Assembly: GCA_021613335.1 (NCBI GenBank)
Contig: JAJTWR010000284.1
Span: forward strand, 1,172,501-1,236,500
Length of the DNA: 64,000 nucleotides
Direction of reading: 5' to 3'
DNA from: Whitmania pigra
Lineage: Eukaryota; Annelida; Clitellata; Hirudinida; Haemopidae
Shown here in pieces: positions 62,233-64,000 of this stretch. The notes beneath the pieces are model-generated. The model did not search any database. It was not told the origin of the DNA and was given only the letters and a program-made list of their open reading frames with translations. Within the stretch, counting starts at the first letter, position 1, and each line of letters opens with the position of its first letter. A program made the position numbers and the translations under genes.

Positions 62233-62830
62233 GGTGAGGACCGTCCAAGACTCTCTGGAAACCATTTCCAACCAGACAAAGGCGCTCATGCACCATCTGA
62301 AGACAGTATAAGTGTATAAGTCACAATCTTAACATAATGATGAAATAAATGAAAGTGTGAATTAAATCTATTTGTTTGTAAATTTATTAAAACTATACAC
62401 TAGCAGACATAAGTTAAACTTAACTAACTAAAAGTTCTCATACAAGAAACTGAAGGCAGTTACAAAAAATAATTGAAAATCTTTTACCTTGAGAAATTTA
62501 CCATCTCCTCTGAAAAATGCTTTAAACTGACAATGATGTTGGCAGGCACCTTCATCAAAATCTAACTTTAGTCTGGGTTTAACAAGATTTTATTTTTAGA
62601 TAAAACTAACTTTATTCGTGCATGGTTGGTGTGCCTTTGTGCCACCTTGAGAAATTTCATTGCCTTGTCACTAGAAATAGACTTATGCAAAGGTTAATGG
62701 TCAGAGAAAATTTTACCCGGCTTATGTTTTGTTCCTTAGACGATCTGACTTATTGAGGATATTTTTCATAGAGTTAGACTTTTAAAAATTTACATGGGTT
62801 TTATTTAATATTTTAAATAATATTATAACG

Positions 62831-63057
62831 CTACATTCGAGAACCATACTGAGTTTTCAAGGAATGCCCTATTCCAAAGTTGGCAACCCTAGCCACGTCG
62901 ATTGGATACACTTTCGGCAAAAAGTCATACAAAATCATTATTTCCAAAATCACTTTAGTCTCTACCTGGCAGGAAGGTCCATTGACGTTTTTTCCGAAGA
63001 TCTGGACCAGGCTCTCAAATAGTCGGTTCAGCCAGTCCAAGAGTTTGATAGTGAAAC
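62831..63057 (-). CDS. Candidate terminal exon, unknown
   Basis: A minus-strand frame open from an AATAAAG acceptor-like site near 63057 reads FTIKLLDWLNRLFESLVQIF then ETKVILEIMILYDFLPKVY and IDVARVANFGIGHSLKTQ up to a stop at 62831. The composition is protein-like and hydrophobic-helical. No second exon was found nearby, and it could be an old mobile-element fragment. Confidence 0.3.
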
Positions 63058-64000
63058 TCTTTATTAAAATATAGACTTAGTGGAGATTTGGTCTTTATCA
63101 TGCAGTCTTAAACCACTACCATTTTAGTACTGGTGGAACCAGGAACACGGGCAACCATTTTTAGAACCAAAGACACCATATAACAACTTTGACTTAAATT
63201 CACTGAGTTCAAACGTAGAAACAAAGTTCCACAAAAATAGTGCTGTAGTTTAAAATGGACAAAACATTATTAAAACGTATAAAACATAATATTTTCAATA
63301 AATTAAACATTTCTAAATTGACTGCCGACTGCTTTCGACCAGGATTTGGCCGACCTCACAACAATCCATGAGCTAATGCTTTGCCACGTAAATGATATTA
63401 ACTTCGGCTTTGTTGCATCGAATAAATTTTAGTTTTGTTATAAATTTTTTGAGACTTGTTTTTACAGTACCAAAGTAGATGTTTGTCATTGAATACATTT
63501 TAACTATCCATGAAAACTATTCAATGTCAGAAAAAGCATCTTGGAAAATCTTTCAACAACAACAATTTAATTCATTAAAGTACACCTTCACAACTTCACA
63601 GTCACAAAATATCGCATCGATTTGTGTCATGTCACGTCACATACACAAAAAATGTGAGGCAGCCTTCATCTTTCAATAACAATTAGTATCCAATTCGATC
63701 AAATTAATATCAAATTTAATTGCACTTGACTATCAGTGGTAAACGGTAAGCAGGATTTAAAAAAACCTAAAAACCTACAAATACACGGCATTTTTCGCTT
63801 CTATGCCACTTCATTAAGTACTGACCGTCAGTACAAACTGGCAGTACGAAGCAGTAACTGTCTCTGATGCGAGTACATAAGATAACAAAAAACAATGACT
63901 GAGTACTTGACTTAGCAACGTAGGAATGTAGGAAAGGCATCTTGGAAAATCCTGAGATCAATTGTCAATCAGTTTGCCTGTCAATCATCATTCGGCTCAA
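63058..64000. other. Unassigned right end
   Basis: AT-rich sequence with frames of 60-66 codons only, and no recognisable family, repeat or RNA gene. 60641-61077 and 62345-62830 are similar in this respect. Confidence 0.4.

Overview
The window is a piece of an animal (metazoan) nuclear genome. Genes are split by many GT-AG introns, the base composition is AT-rich, and the recognisable genes are animal-type signalling and cytoskeletal genes: a GRK4/5/6-type G-protein-coupled receptor kinase, a SEMA/PSI/IPT receptor with a MET-like tyrosine kinase, and Arp2/3 subunit ARPC1. CR1-like LINEs, a Ty3/Gypsy LTR element, hAT elements and TIR elements carrying Ulp1-like proteases are interspersed. The sequence suggests an invertebrate, but I cannot name the species.

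Layout: 1-4.5 kb is dominated by (GAT)n/(ATC)n triplet tracts with a GC-rich island near 3.3-3.8 kb. 4.5-9.8 kb is mostly unassigned, with two weak candidate coding patches. 9.88-13.77 kb (minus) is a complete 14-exon GRK. 14.25-23.93 kb (plus) is a complete 26-exon receptor that I could join in frame to 1621 aa. These two genes are head to head across 478 bp. 24.3-29.1 kb and 50.3-54.1 kb are two diverged copies of one segment, each holding a minus-strand, multi-exon, unrecognised gene. 29.9-31.3 kb is a TIR element with a broken Ulp1-like protease. 31.7-36.5 kb holds a duplicated coiled-coil exon, (TAA)n repeats, a young internally deleted Gypsy element and a hexanucleotide array. At 36.75 kb a small hAT element sits exactly at a splice acceptor of the next gene, a plus-strand, unrecognised, helical-repeat-like gene running to 43.27 kb. 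44.27-46.56 kb (minus) is ARPC1 with an in-frame TGA. 47.1-47.9 kb is a candidate small gene. 48.3-49.2 kb is a deleted LINE, and 49.4-49.9 kb holds two coiled-coil exons. 54.3-55.1 kb is a CR1-like fragment. 57.96-59.54 kb is a second TIR element (PHD finger plus Ulp1 remnant), and 59.88-60.63 kb is a hAT element with a perfect 8-bp target duplication. 61.08-62.23 kb holds the ends of two short unrecognised genes in divergent orientation.

The most interesting object is the receptor. Its extracellular part is plexin-like, with three PSI modules alternating with IPT modules, but it ends in a MET-type kinase. That kinase has HRE in place of the catalytic HRD and two Phe where MET has its activation-loop Tyr pair, yet it keeps a C-terminal Y-x-N motif. 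This suggests a plexin/MET-type receptor that signals with weak or no catalysis. All statements come from reading and translating the sequence by eye; no database search was run.
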